NCBI RefSeq assembly: GCF_001013475.1 | Contig: NZ_JZEF01000001.1 | Location: 1,055,458-1,119,457, forward strand | DNA length: 64,000 nucleotides | Reading direction: 5' to 3' | Origin: Xanthomonas arboricola pv. juglandis | Lineage (GTDB): Bacteria; Pseudomonadota; Gammaproteobacteria; Xanthomonadales; Xanthomonadaceae | Shown here: positions 1-8,395 of the stretch, piece after piece | Layout: the number at the start of each line of letters is the position of its first letter | Numbering within the stretch: position 1 is the stretch's first letter | Position numbers and translations under genes: made by a program | The notes under the pieces: model-generated | Databases searched by the model: none | Seen by the model: only the letters and a program-made list of their open reading frames with translations | Told to the model about the DNA's origin: nothing

Positions 1-383
1 TCCAGCGCCTGGATGATGTTGCTGCTGACCGCCACGCCGCGCACCTGCTCGATCTCGCCGCGGGTGATCGGCTGGCGGTAGGCGATCAGCGCCAGGGTTT
101 CCAGCGTGGCGCGGGTGTACTTGGTGCGGCGCTCGGTCCACAGCCGGGCGACCCAGCCATGCACGTCCGCCTTGACCTGGAAGCGGAAGCCCGAGGCCAC
201 CTCGACCAGCTCCACGCCGCGCTCGGCGCAGCCGTCGCGCAGCAGTTCCAGCGCGCGCTCGACGCTGCCAGGCGGCGCCGGTTCTTCTTCCGGAAACACG
301 CCCTGCAGCTGCGCCAGCGTCAGCGGCTGGCTGCTCGCCAGCAGGGCGGCTTCGATAATGCGGGTGATCAACGCTTGATCCAT
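1..383 (-). CDS. scpB: ScpB, chromosome segregation/condensation protein B (3' part outside window)
   Basis: ScpB is the winged-helix kleisin-associated partner of ScpA in the SMC condensin complex. Reading the minus strand from the ATG at 383, the protein begins MDQALITRIIEAALLAS and continues through TLAQLQGVFPEEEP, a segment rich in RFQVKADVHGW-like residues, then ATLETLALIAYRQPITRGEI, the typical ScpB wing region, before running off the left edge. About 127 residues are visible. It starts 13 bp after the scpA stop codon, so the two form an scpA-scpB operon as in many bacteria. The C-terminal portion is missing only because the window ends. Confidence 0.9.
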   Translation of the reverse strand, partial: MDQALITRIIEAALLASSQPLTLAQLQGVFPEEEPAPPGSVERALELLRDGCAERGVELVEVASGFRFQVKADVHGWVARLWTERRTKYTRATLETLALIAYRQPITRGEIEQVRGVAVSSNIIQAL

Positions 384-396
384 TCGGTGATCGGCT

Positions 397-1302
397 TCAG
401 AGAGGTTCGTTGGCGGCATCGCTGTCGTCGAATTCGCTGGAGAATTGCAGCGGCGCATTGGTATTGCCCAAGGCCAGCGACTTCACGTAGATCGGCGCCA
501 GCGGCGCCTCCTGCACGATGTCCAGCAATTGCTCCTTGGCCAGTTCGAGCAGCGCCAGGAAGGTGACCAGTACGCCGAGCTTGCCTTCTTCGGTCGTGAA
601 CAGTGATTCGAAGCGATAGAACCTGCCATCGTCCAGGCGGCTCAGCACATCGCCCATGCGCTGGCGCACGCTCAGCGCCTCGCGCTTGATCGCATGGCCG
701 GTGAACAGTTCGGCGCGTTTGAGCACGTCGTACAGCGCCATCAGCATTTCTTTCAGTTCCACCGGCGGCGGCAGCTTGACCGCGGCGCGCTCCGGCAGAT
801 GCGCCTGCACCGGCGCGCTGTCGCGGCCCATGCGCGGCAGGGTGTCCAGATCCTCGGCAGCCTGCTTGAAGCGTTCGTATTCCTGCAGCCGGCGCACCAG
901 TTCGGCGCGCGGATCGTTTTCTTCGCCTTCCTCGCTGGGCGGGCGCGGCAACAGCATGCGCGACTTGATCTCGGCCAGGATCGCGGCCATCACCAGATAT
1001 TCGGCCGCCAGTTCGAAGCGCAGCTCCTGCATCACGTTGATGTAATCCACGTACTGCCGGGTGATCTCGGCGACGGGGATATCCAGGATGTCCAGATTCT
1101 GGCGGCGGATCAGATACAGCAGCAGGTCCAGCGGACCTTCGAAGGCATCCAGGATGACTTCCAGCGCGTCCGGCGGAATATACAGATCCTGCGGGATCTG
1201 CAGCACCGGTTGCCCATGCACCACCGCCAGCGGCATTTCCTGCTGCTGTGGCGGCGCGCTCGTGGCTGGCGGATTCGCGTCGTGCGCGAGTTCGGAATTC
1301 AT
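397..1302 (-). CDS. scpA: ScpA, segregation and condensation protein A (kleisin)
   Basis: ScpA is the kleisin subunit that bridges the SMC heads in bacterial condensin. The hallmark N-terminal motif AFEGPLDLLLYLIRRQNLDI is present, followed by the helical AAEYLVMAAILAEIKSRMLL segment; the C-terminal winged-helix region includes FLALLELAKEQLLDIVQ. I chose the ATG at 1302 (protein begins MNSELAHD, 301 aa). The frame stays open upstream to a TTG at 1383, giving a 328-aa version, but neither start has a strong ribosome binding site. scpB follows 13 bp downstream on the same strand. Confidence 0.92.
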   Translation of the reverse strand: MNSELAHDANPPATSAPPQQQEMPLAVVHGQPVLQIPQDLYIPPDALEVILDAFEGPLDLLLYLIRRQNLDILDIPVAEITRQYVDYINVMQELRFELAAEYLVMAAILAEIKSRMLLPRPPSEEGEENDPRAELVRRLQEYERFKQAAEDLDTLPRMGRDSAPVQAHLPERAAVKLPPPVELKEMLMALYDVLKRAELFTGHAIKREALSVRQRMGDVLSRLDDGRFYRFESLFTTEEGKLGVLVTFLALLELAKEQLLDIVQEAPLAPIYVKSLALGNTNAPLQFSSEFDDSDAANEPL

Positions 1303-1652
1303 CAGGTCGACATCGGGTCTTACGGTCGCCGGCCGCGGTCTGAGCCGCGCCTGCAGGGCTTTGCCTTGAGTTATTGCGATCAATGTCGTGCCCGTGCCGG
1401 CACGATCCTACAAATCCACATACAACGTGCGCCGCGTGGCATGCGGCGACGGAACAGCGAGGAGGTCGTCTACGCGGGTCGGCGGTGGGCAGCGAATCGG
1501 TCGTCGAGGAGGCGTGGGGCCTGGGCCGACGGGCCGCTGCGTCCGATTGCGTGTGCAGTGGTGGCAAGGGTAATGCGTGCGCGGGGGCGGTGTCCAGCGC
1601 TGAGGCGGCTAGAATCCCGGGGCTGTTCTTCACGTCTTGGGCGAGGTGGCCT

Positions 1653-1952
1653 ATGTGGTACGTAATCGAAGGGTATGACCGGGCCGACGCACTGGCGGCC
1701 CGGCAGCAGGCGCGACCGGCGCATCTGGCCCGTTTGCAGGCGCTGGCGGCGGCAGGTCGCCTGCTGGTGGCCGGCCCATGCCCGGCGATCGATGCCGAGG
1801 ATCCGGGCCCGGCCGGTTTCAGTGGCAGCGTGGTCATCGCCGAATTCGACGCGCTGGACGACGCCCGCGCCTGGGCCGATGCCGATCCGTATGTCGAGGC
1901 GGGCGTCTACGTGCGCACCGAGGTGCGTCCGTTCCGCCGGGTGCTGCCATGA
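1653..1952 (+). CDS. YciI-like domain protein
   Basis: A 99-residue protein with the ferredoxin-like YciI/DUF1330-type fold. It begins MWYVIEGYD and contains the characteristic [20 protein letters not shown] segment with a His in the helix and an AGP turn, then [22 protein letters not shown] and a C-terminal [10 protein letters not shown] strand, all in the usual order for YciI. In bacteria these small proteins are of uncertain enzymatic role. The stop overlaps the start of the BolA-like gene in an ATGA, so the two are translationally coupled. The ATG at 1653 was chosen because the family starts directly at the MWYVI strand; longer in-frame starts add low-complexity sequence. Confidence 0.85.
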   Translation: MWYVIEGYDRADALAARQQARPAHLARLQALAAAGRLLVAGPCPAIDAEDPGPAGFSGSVVIAEFDALDDARAWADADPYVEAGVYVRTEVRPFRRVLP

Positions 1953-2218
1953 GCCGGGTCGAGCGGATCCGTACCGCGCTGCAGGCGGCGCTGGCGCCGA
2001 CCGAACTGGAAGTGGTGGACGACAGCCATCGCCACGCCGGGCATGCCGGCGCGCGCGACGGGCGTGGGCATTTCAATGTGCGCGTGGTCAGCGCCGCCTT
2101 TGCCGGCAAGCCGCCGCTGGCACGGCACCGCGCGGTCTACGCCGCGGTCGGCGAGATGATGCAGACCGATATCCACGCGTTGTCGATCGAGGCGATCGCG
2201 CCCGGCGAGGCGGGATAA
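1949..2218 (+). CDS. BolA family protein
   Basis: An 89-residue BolA-type protein. BolA proteins adopt a class II KH-like fold and typically act with monothiol glutaredoxins in iron-sulfur or redox regulation. The sequence shows the family pattern: helix [20 protein letters not shown], the [12 protein letters not shown] stretch (conserved His region), the [20 protein letters not shown] segment, and a C-terminal helix [17 protein letters not shown]. The start overlaps the stop of the YciI-like gene by the ATGA arrangement. Which BolA subgroup it belongs to cannot be decided from the sequence alone. Confidence 0.88.
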   Translation: MSRVERIRTALQAALAPTELEVVDDSHRHAGHAGARDGRGHFNVRVVSAAFAGKPPLARHRAVYAAVGEMMQTDIHALSIEAIAPGEAG

Positions 2219-2239
2219 CCAGGCCACTCAACCAGCCGT

Positions 2240-2307
2240 CGTAGGAGCGCACCTGGGCGCGACAGGCCTTACCGATAGCACCCGTCGCGCCCGGGTGCGC
2301 TCCTACG
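2240..2307. repeat. Inverted repeat, copy 1 (REP-like hairpin)
   Basis: Two 24-nt arms (2240-2263 and 2284-2307) pair with one mismatch around a 20-nt loop. The outer arm reads GTAGGAGCGCACC. A second copy with the same outer arm lies at 15629-15698. It sits just after the BolA-like stop codon, so it may serve as transcript end or stabilising hairpin. A dispersed, palindromic repeat family is the simplest reading. Confidence 0.75.
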
Positions 2308-2392
2308 GGAGCGACCGCTCCCTGTGCAGCGGACCAAACTGCCCCAACCGTGATCGCCGTCGGCCTGCAGATGTGGACATATGGGGGGTATT

Positions 2393-2407
2393 TGTTGCGT
2401 CGCAACA
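2393..2407. promoter_or_regulatory. Perfect palindrome upstream of the LacI-type gene
   Basis: TGTTGCGTCGCAACA is a perfect 7+1+7 palindrome located 39 bp before the first cre-like operator of the repressor gene. It could be a binding site for another regulator or part of the promoter. No function can be assigned from the sequence. Confidence 0.35.
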
Positions 2408-2444
2408 CATTGCTTCACGTATTCATCACTTGCAGATGCTTGAT

Positions 2445-2506
2445 CTGTAAGCGTTTTCACGGGCGTGAAGACAGGGGTTTACGCCCTTGTATGAAAACGC
2501 TTACAG
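2445..2506. promoter_or_regulatory. Pair of LacI-type operators in inverted orientation
   Basis: Two 14-bp sites, TGTAAGCGTTTTCA at 2446-2459 and TGAAAACGCTTACA at 2492-2505, are exact reverse complements of each other and each fits the LacI/cre consensus TGWAANCGNTNWCA with the central CG. They lie 43-103 bp before the start of the LacI-type gene. This suggests autoregulation, possibly by looping between the two sites (46 bp centre to centre). The consensus is established for the family; the assignment to this repressor is inferred. Confidence 0.75.
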
Positions 2507-2548
2507 TCCGCGCCAGTTTTGGGAACTCGGTCGCGGAGGGCGACACGA

Positions 2549-3571
2549 ATGGCCAAGGGTGCGGTCACCATCAAAGATGTCGCCAGGGAAGCACAGGTCT
2601 CCGTTGCAACGGTGTCGCGTGCGCTCAATGGACATGACAACGTCGCCGGACCGGTGCGCCAGCTGGTGCAGGACGTGGCCGCCCGGCTGCGCTACAGCCC
2701 GCATGCGGCAGCCCGCAGCCTCAGCAGCCGACGCACCCAGACCCTGGGCGTGGTGCTGCCCGATTTGTATGGCGAATTCTTTTCCGAGCTGATCCGCGGG
2801 ATCGATGGTGCGGCGCGTGCCGCCGGCCAGCATCTGCTGGTGTCCAGTTACCACGGCGACCCGGAAGCGCAGGGCAGGGCACTGCAGTCCATGCGCGGGC
2901 GCGTGGATGGTCTGCTGGTGTTGTCGCCGTATGCCGAGCAGCCCGGGTTCCTCACCGACAACCTGCCGCAGGCGCTGCCCACGGTATTGATCAACGCGCA
3001 CGTTCCCGGCGATGCCTATCCGGTGCTGAGCATCGACGACCATGCCGGCGCGATGGCGATGACCGAACATCTGTTGTCGGCCGGACATCGACGCATCGCC
3101 TTCATCGGCGGGCCGGCGCTCAACTTCGATGCGCGCGAACGCCTGCGCGGCTTCCGCGATGCCATCGCCGCCTACGGCGATACCGCGCAGGGCATCGAAT
3201 TCCCCGGTGACTTCGACGAGGCCTCCGGCCACCGCGCCGGCAAGGCGATGCTGGCCGGCGGCGCGCTGCCCGACGCGGTGTTCGCCGCCAACGACATGAC
3301 CGCGCTGGGCTGCCTGTACGCGTTTGCCCAGGCCGATGTCTCGGTGCCCGGCGATGTGGCACTGGCCGGTTTCGACGATATTCCACTGGCCCGTTTCGTC
3401 CACCCGGCGCTGACCACGATGCGGGTCAGCATCGCGCGCCTGGGCGAGCAGGCGATGTCCCGGTTGATGCGGCTGGTGGACCAGCCCGGCCGCGACGACG
3501 GCATCCGCCAACTGCTCACGCCCGAGCTGGTGATCCGCGCCTCCTGCGGTGCCGGCGAGCCCGGCCCCTGA
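2549..3571 (+). CDS. LacI/GalR-family transcriptional repressor of the adjacent sugar locus
   Basis: A 340-residue regulator. The N-terminal helix-turn-helix is textbook LacI: VTIKDVAREAQVSVATVSRA followed by the hinge region RYSPHAAARSLSSRRTQTLG. The effector domain resembles periplasmic sugar-binding proteins (LGVVLPDLYGEFFSELIRGI near residue 65, GHRRIAFIGGP near 180, PDAVFAANDMTALG near 240, VALAGFDDIPLARF near 270). The ATG at 2549 is supported by a GGAGGG ribosome site at 2535-2540. Cre-like operators precede this gene and the operon at 6773, so it probably represses both until a sugar derivative binds. A 121-bp gap separates it from the receptor gene downstream. Confidence 0.93.
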   Translation: MAKGAVTIKDVAREAQVSVATVSRALNGHDNVAGPVRQLVQDVAARLRYSPHAAARSLSSRRTQTLGVVLPDLYGEFFSELIRGIDGAARAAGQHLLVSSYHGDPEAQGRALQSMRGRVDGLLVLSPYAEQPGFLTDNLPQALPTVLINAHVPGDAYPVLSIDDHAGAMAMTEHLLSAGHRRIAFIGGPALNFDARERLRGFRDAIAAYGDTAQGIEFPGDFDEASGHRAGKAMLAGGALPDAVFAANDMTALGCLYAFAQADVSVPGDVALAGFDDIPLARFVHPALTTMRVSIARLGEQAMSRLMRLVDQPGRDDGIRQLLTPELVIRASCGAGEPGP

Positions 3572-3692
3572 GGTTTCCTGCCCGCTGACCCTTTTCGCGG
3601 ACGTTCTGTCCGCTCCCGCTGCCCGCCGCAGCGGTCGTTCCTGCAAGTCGCAACGCCACAACAACAATCTGTACCGATCCCTGGAGGGACCA

Positions 3693-6671
3693 ATGCGCCA
3701 CCACTACCCCCATTCCGCCAGTCCGGCGCGCAAGCTGCTTAGCTGCGCCCTGGCCAGTTGCCTGTTGCTTGGTGCCGCACCGGCCTTTGCGCAGAGTGCT
3801 GCGGCGACCATCCGCGGCCAGGTCACCGTCGACTCGGCACCTGCCAGCCAGGCCCAGGTCACCGCGACCAATCTCGCCACCGGCCTGACCCGCACCGTGC
3901 AGGTCAGCAACGGCGGCTACTCGCTCGGCGGCCTGCCGCCGGGTTCGTACCGCCTGGACGTCACCGCCAACGGCCAGACCACCTCGCAGAACGTCACCGT
4001 GCAGGTCGGCCAGACCGCAACCCTGAACCTGGGCGTCGGCGGCGAACCGGCCACGGCTGACGGTGGTAACGCCACCACGCTGGACGCGGTGCAGGTCAAG
4101 GCCCCGCCGGTACTGGTGGAAACCCGTACCTCCGAGAACGCCACCTATATTTCCAACGTGCAGATCCAGAACCTGCCGCGTGCCACGCGCAACTTCCTGG
4201 AACTGGCCGACACCGTGCCGAACGTGCAGTTCACCCGCGAGGCCAACGGCACCACTAAGGTGCGCTCGGGCGCTACTTCGGCCGAAGGCACCAACGTCTA
4301 CATCGACGGCGTGAGCCAGAAGAACTACGTGCTGACCGGCGGCGTCAGCGGCCAGGATTCCAGCCGCGGCAATCCGTTCCCGCAGTCGGCGATCGGCGAG
4401 TACAAGGTCATCACCTCCAACTACAAGGCCGAGTTCGACCAGGTCAGCGGCGCGGCCATCGTGGCCTCGTCCAAGTCCGGTACCAACGATTTCCACGGCA
4501 GCTTCTTCTGGGATACCAGCAACGACAGCTGGCGCGAAGAAAGCCCGCTGGAAAAGCGTGCCGGCGTGCGTGACGACTTCGAGGAAACCCAGTACGGCGC
4601 CACCTTCAGCGGCCCGATCCTCAAGGACAAGGCACATTTCTTCGTCGCCTATGAAGCCAAGGAATACACCACCCCGAACGTGGTGATCCCCGGTTCGATC
4701 TATTCGGACCGCGTCGATCAGCTGCCCACGCAGTTGCAGTCGCTGGTCGCCACCTACAGCACGCCGTTCAAGGAAGACCTGTACTTCGCCAAGATCGACT
4801 GGACCATCGGCGACAACAGCCTGTTCGAGCTGAGCGGCAAGTACCGCAAGGAAGACGAGCTCAACGACGTCGGCGGCACCTCGACCCTGGAGCACGGCAG
4901 CATCAACGGCCAGGAAGAAAAGCGCGCCAACCTGCGTTGGCAGTACAGCGGTGCCAACTTCCTCAACGAAGCCAACCTCAGCTACGAAAGCGCGTTCTGG
5001 AACCAGGCGCCGATCAACAACGGCAACGGCTACATCCTCAGCTATACGCCCAACCGCGGTAACGAGACCGACGTACTTGCCGCCGGCGCCGGCAGCAGCT
5101 TCCAGCGCAAGGGCCAGAAAGGCTGGACCTTCCAGGACGATTTGACCCTGAACAGCCTGGAATGGCACGGCGCGCACACCGTCAAGATGGGCGTGAAGTT
5201 CAAGAGCATCGATCTGGATTCCACCCAGTTCAACCCGGCCAACCCGCAGTACTACTACAACATCCTCAGCGATGTACAAACGCCGTACCGGGTGCGCTTC
5301 GGTGCGCCGCTGGTCGAAGGTGGCGGTTCGGTGGTGTCCGAGAACAAGCAGTACGGCATCTACCTGCAGGACGACTGGGAGGTCAACGAGCACTGGACCC
5401 TGAACCTGGGCGTGCGCTACGACTACGAAGAAACCCCGGCATTCCTGGACTTCGTGACCCCGTCCGACGTCGCCGGTGCGCTGCAGAACTGGCCCAACCT
5501 GCAGAACGCCAACTACGACATCAACAACTTCATTAGCACCGGCAACAACCGCAAGGCGTTCAAGAACGCCTGGCAGCCGCGCCTGGGTGCCTCCTATGAC
5601 CTGTTCGGCGATCAGGCTCACGTGATCTATGGCGGTGCCGGCCGTGCCTACGACCGCAACATCTTCGATTACCTGGCGCTCGAGCAGCTCAACAACTCAT
5701 TCAACTCCTACAGCTACTACTTCACCAGCGCCAATAACCCGGCCTGCCTGGGCGACCCATGCACTGCATGGAATCCGGCCTACAACACCCAGGAAGGCCT
5801 GAACACGCTGACAGCTAGCAGCACCGGCGGCGGCGGTCGCGAGGTCTACCTGATCGACAACAACATCAAGACCCCGTACTCGGACCAATTCAGCATCGGC
5901 ATGCGCAACATGGTGCCGCTGTGGGGCCAGGACTGGTTCACCGACGTGACCCTGAGCCGCATCGAAAGCCATGACGGCTTCGCGTTCGTGCGCGGCAACC
6001 GTCTGCCGGACGGGTCGTTCTTCCAGCCGGGCACAACTTCCGGCTCGCCGACCGACGGCCCGGATGGCTACAGCGCCATCGTGCTGGGGACCAACGGCGT
6101 GGAAACCCGCAACAACCAGCTCGCCCTGCAGGTCGAAAAGCCGTTCGACGAGGAGTCCGGCTGGGGCCTGACGGTGGCCTACACCTATTCCGATGCCAAG
6201 GAGAACCGCCAGTTCGGCGAGCATTACGCACTGGACCGCGAACGCGTCGAAGACTACGGCTGGCGCGAGGCCGGCGGCATTCCGAAGAATCGCCTGGTGG
6301 TCACCGGCATCTACGAGCTGCCGTACGAGATCAAGTTGTCCGGCAAGCTGTCGCTGGCCAGCCAGACCGCGCGTTACGGGCAGAACTGCCTGGCCGGCAA
6401 CGACCAGTGCTACATCGTGCAGTTCAAGCCGGACGGCACGTTGGGCTACAAGGAGTTCAGCATCGCCGCCAATAAAGAGTGGGATACCGGCGCGGGTGTC
6501 AAATTCAACGTGCGTGCGGATATCCTCAACGTGTTCAATTGGGTGAACTACGCCAACTTTAACGGCGAGACCGGGACACTCGGAGACTTGAACACGGCTT
6601 ACGGCACCCCGACCGGTGTGCTGGCGTCGCCGATGCGTACCTTCCGGCTGGCCTTCGGCCTGAACTGGTGA
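3693..6671 (+). CDS. TonB-dependent receptor with N-terminal carboxypeptidase-regulatory-like domain (Oar type)
   Basis: A 992-residue outer-membrane receptor. It has a signal peptide ending near APAFAQ (about residue 30), then a beta-sandwich domain with ATIRGQVTVDSAPASQAQVT and GGYSLGGLPPGSYRLDVTA, a TonB-box-like DAVQV near residue 132, a plug region (IQNLPRATRNFLELADTVPN) and a long barrel ending in the aromatic MRTFRLAFGLNW. The start at 3693 is set by a GGAGGG at 3683-3688 and by the signal peptide; the open frame extends 48 codons upstream without a signal sequence. Receptors of this kind import large nutrients using TonB energy. Its position between the LacI-type gene and the glucanase operon suggests it takes up the oligosaccharide handled by the locus. 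A strong hairpin follows the gene. Confidence 0.93.
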   Translation: MRHHYPHSASPARKLLSCALASCLLLGAAPAFAQSAAATIRGQVTVDSAPASQAQVTATNLATGLTRTVQVSNGGYSLGGLPPGSYRLDVTANGQTTSQNVTVQVGQTATLNLGVGGEPATADGGNATTLDAVQVKAPPVLVETRTSENATYISNVQIQNLPRATRNFLELADTVPNVQFTREANGTTKVRSGATSAEGTNVYIDGVSQKNYVLTGGVSGQDSSRGNPFPQSAIGEYKVITSNYKAEFDQVSGAAIVASSKSGTNDFHGSFFWDTSNDSWREESPLEKRAGVRDDFEETQYGATFSGPILKDKAHFFVAYEAKEYTTPNVVIPGSIYSDRVDQLPTQLQSLVATYSTPFKEDLYFAKIDWTIGDNSLFELSGKYRKEDELNDVGGTSTLEHGSINGQEEKRANLRWQYSGANFLNEANLSYESAFWNQAPINNGNGYILSYTPNRGNETDVLAAGAGSSFQRKGQKGWTFQDDLTLNSLEWHGAHTVKMGVKFKSIDLDSTQFNPANPQYYYNILSDVQTPYRVRFGAPLVEGGGSVVSENKQYGIYLQDDWEVNEHWTLNLGVRYDYEETPAFLDFVTPSDVAGALQNWPNLQNANYDINNFISTGNNRKAFKNAWQPRLGASYDLFGDQAHVIYGGAGRAYDRNIFDYLALEQLNNSFNSYSYYFTSANNPACLGDPCTAWNPAYNTQEGLNTLTASSTGGGGREVYLIDNNIKTPYSDQFSIGMRNMVPLWGQDWFTDVTLSRIESHDGFAFVRGNRLPDGSFFQPGTTSGSPTDGPDGYSAIVLGTNGVETRNNQLALQVEKPFDEESGWGLTVAYTYSDAKENRQFGEHYALDRERVEDYGWREAGGIPKNRLVVTGIYELPYEIKLSGKLSLASQTARYGQNCLAGNDQCYIVQFKPDGTLGYKEFSIAANKEWDTGAGVKFNVRADILNVFNWVNYANFNGETGTLGDLNTAYGTPTGVLASPMRTFRLAFGLNW

Positions 6672-6676
6672 GGTAC

Positions 6677-6708
6677 TCGACCGCCCCGGCAGCTGCCGGG
6701 GCGGTCGA
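6677..6708 (+). terminator. 32-nt perfect palindromic hairpin after the TonB-dependent receptor gene
   Basis: A perfect 32-nt palindrome, centred on AGCT at 6691-6694, starts 5 nt after the stop codon. It is extremely stable but is not followed by a T run, so it is either an intrinsic terminator of the GC-rich type or a 3'-end stabiliser. It separates the receptor transcript from the operator-controlled operon that follows. Confidence 0.7.
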
Positions 6709-6744
6709 ACTCGGCGCTTGGATAGGGTAGGTTGGCGTGCGAGA

Positions 6745-6758
6745 TGTAATCGATTACA
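6745..6758. promoter_or_regulatory. LacI-type operator before the glycosidase/ABC operon
   Basis: TGTAATCGATTACA is a perfect 14-bp palindrome with the central CG of LacI-family operators, 14 bp before the ATG at 6773. It matches the same TGWAANCGNTNWCA consensus as the two sites at 2446 and 2492. Position and sequence make it the likely repressor site for the downstream operon. Confidence 0.75.
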
Positions 6759-6772
6759 CAAGTGGGGGGCGG

Positions 6773-8392
6773 ATGAACAGGGGCAGGACTTCGTATTGGT
6801 TGACGATTCCACTATTGCTGGGCGCGCTGGTGCTGGCGTCCTGCAAGCAGGCCGAGGAACCCAAAGTGGCCGAAAAGAAGGCGCCGGTGAAAGTCATCCT
6901 GGTGGAAGCGCAGCTGCCACCCAAGCCGGTCAAACCCGCGCTGCCGCCGCTGTTCTCGGACATCGAGCGCCGCACCTTCCAGTTTTTCTGGGACACCACC
7001 AACGAACTCAATGGGCTGTCGCCGGACCGCTTTCCGTCGCGCCCGTTCGCCAGCATCGCCTCGGTGGGGTTCGCGCTGACCGCGTACCCGATCGGCATCG
7101 AAAACGGCTGGGTCAGTCGCAATCAGGCGATCGACCGCACCCTGACCACACTCAAATTCTTCCGCGATGCGCCGATGGGGCCGCAGCGGACCGGTAGGGC
7201 CGGGTACAAGGGCTTCTACTACCACTTTCTGGACATGCAGCAGGGCAACCGTTACGACAGCTGGGTCGAGCTGTCGAGCGTGGACACCGCGCTGCTGATG
7301 ATGGGCGTGTTGTTCACCCAGTCGTATTACGACGGCGACGACCCGCGCGAAAAGGAGATCCGGCAGATCGCCGATGCGCTGTACAAGCGCGTGGACTGGC
7401 GCTGGCTGCAGCAGCGCGCGCCGCTGATCTCGATGGGCTGGTTCCCCGAGAGCGGCTTCATCGACCACGACTGGATGGGCTACAACGAGGCGATGATGCT
7501 GTACATCCTCGCGCTCGGCTCGCCGACGCATGGCGTGGACGTGGATGCCTGGACCAGCTGGACCCGCACCTACAACAACGACTGGGGCGTCTACCAGGGC
7601 CAGGAATACCTGTCCTTCGGCCCGCTGTTCGGTCACCAGTACAGTCATGTCTGGATCGATTTCCGCGATATCCAGGACCAGTACATGCGCGAACGCGGCA
7701 TCGACTATTTCCTCAACAGCCGCCGCGCCACCCTGGCCCAGCGCGACTACGCCATCGACAACCCGATGAAGTGGAAGGACTACGGCGAGAACGTCTGGGG
7801 CCTGACCGCCGGCGACGGCCCGCAGAACACCAGCCAGGAATACCGTGGCGAGCAGCGCCAGTTCCGCCACTATTCCTCGCGCGGCGCCGGCCTGCGCGAG
7901 AACTTCGACGACGGCACCATCGTGCCGTCTGCGGCGATCTCCTCGATCGTGTTCGCCCCGGAAGTGGTGATCCCGGCCACCGAGGAAATGCACAAGCGCT
8001 ATGGCGACTTCCTGTATTCCAGCTACGGCTTTCTGGACTCGTTCAATCCCAGCTTCAACTACGACATCCCGCTCAAGACCGGGCGCATGGTGCCGGACCG
8101 TGGCTGGGTGGCCAGCGACTACATCGCCATCGACCAGGGCCCGATCCTGGCGATGATCGCCAACTACCAGAACGAATTTGTCTGGACCGTGATGAAGAAG
8201 AACCCCTACATCCGGGCCGGTCTGGAACGCGCCGGCTTTACCGGCGGCTGGCTCACCCCCGAAGGCGAGCCGCAGCCGGCGCCGCAGAAGGACGAGCAAA
8301 AGGCCGCCGCCCGCGCGCTGGGCATGGCCGAGTCGCGTGCCGCCGCCGCCCAGGCCCAGCAAGACCCCTCGCAACGCCAAAAACCCGAGTAA
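6773..8392 (+). CDS. GH144-like glycoside hydrolase, lipoprotein ('glycoamylase' domain, probable endo-beta-1,2-glucanase)
   Basis: A 539-residue lipoprotein: an N-terminal hydrophobic stretch ends in the lipobox LASC (Cys about residue 23), followed by a Lys/Pro-rich linker. The catalytic part starts at FSDIERRTFQFFWDTTNE and shows the family sequence order FPSRPFASIASVGFALTAYP, YDSWVELSSVDTALLMMGVL, GWFPESGFIDHDWMGYNEAM, FGHQYSHVWIDFRDIQD and YIAIDQGPILAMI. These are features of the (alpha/alpha)6-barrel family once called glucoamylase and containing GH144 endo-beta-1,2-glucanases. The substrate is inferred from the family. A 50-residue Ala/Gln/Pro-rich tail ends the protein. The ATG at 6773 follows a G-rich ribosome site and lies just after the operator. 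It is first in an operon with the binding protein and permeases. Confidence 0.85.
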   Translation: MNRGRTSYWLTIPLLLGALVLASCKQAEEPKVAEKKAPVKVILVEAQLPPKPVKPALPPLFSDIERRTFQFFWDTTNELNGLSPDRFPSRPFASIASVGFALTAYPIGIENGWVSRNQAIDRTLTTLKFFRDAPMGPQRTGRAGYKGFYYHFLDMQQGNRYDSWVELSSVDTALLMMGVLFTQSYYDGDDPREKEIRQIADALYKRVDWRWLQQRAPLISMGWFPESGFIDHDWMGYNEAMMLYILALGSPTHGVDVDAWTSWTRTYNNDWGVYQGQEYLSFGPLFGHQYSHVWIDFRDIQDQYMRERGIDYFLNSRRATLAQRDYAIDNPMKWKDYGENVWGLTAGDGPQNTSQEYRGEQRQFRHYSSRGAGLRENFDDGTIVPSAAISSIVFAPEVVIPATEEMHKRYGDFLYSSYGFLDSFNPSFNYDIPLKTGRMVPDRGWVASDYIAIDQGPILAMIANYQNEFVWTVMKKNPYIRAGLERAGFTGGWLTPEGEPQPAPQKDEQKAAARALGMAESRAAAAQAQQDPSQRQKPE

Positions 8393-8395
8393 TCC

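Noticed and set aside
3516..5621. A 701-codon open frame on the minus strand
   Set aside because: Antisense to the TonB-dependent receptor gene, whose domains and signal peptide are clear.
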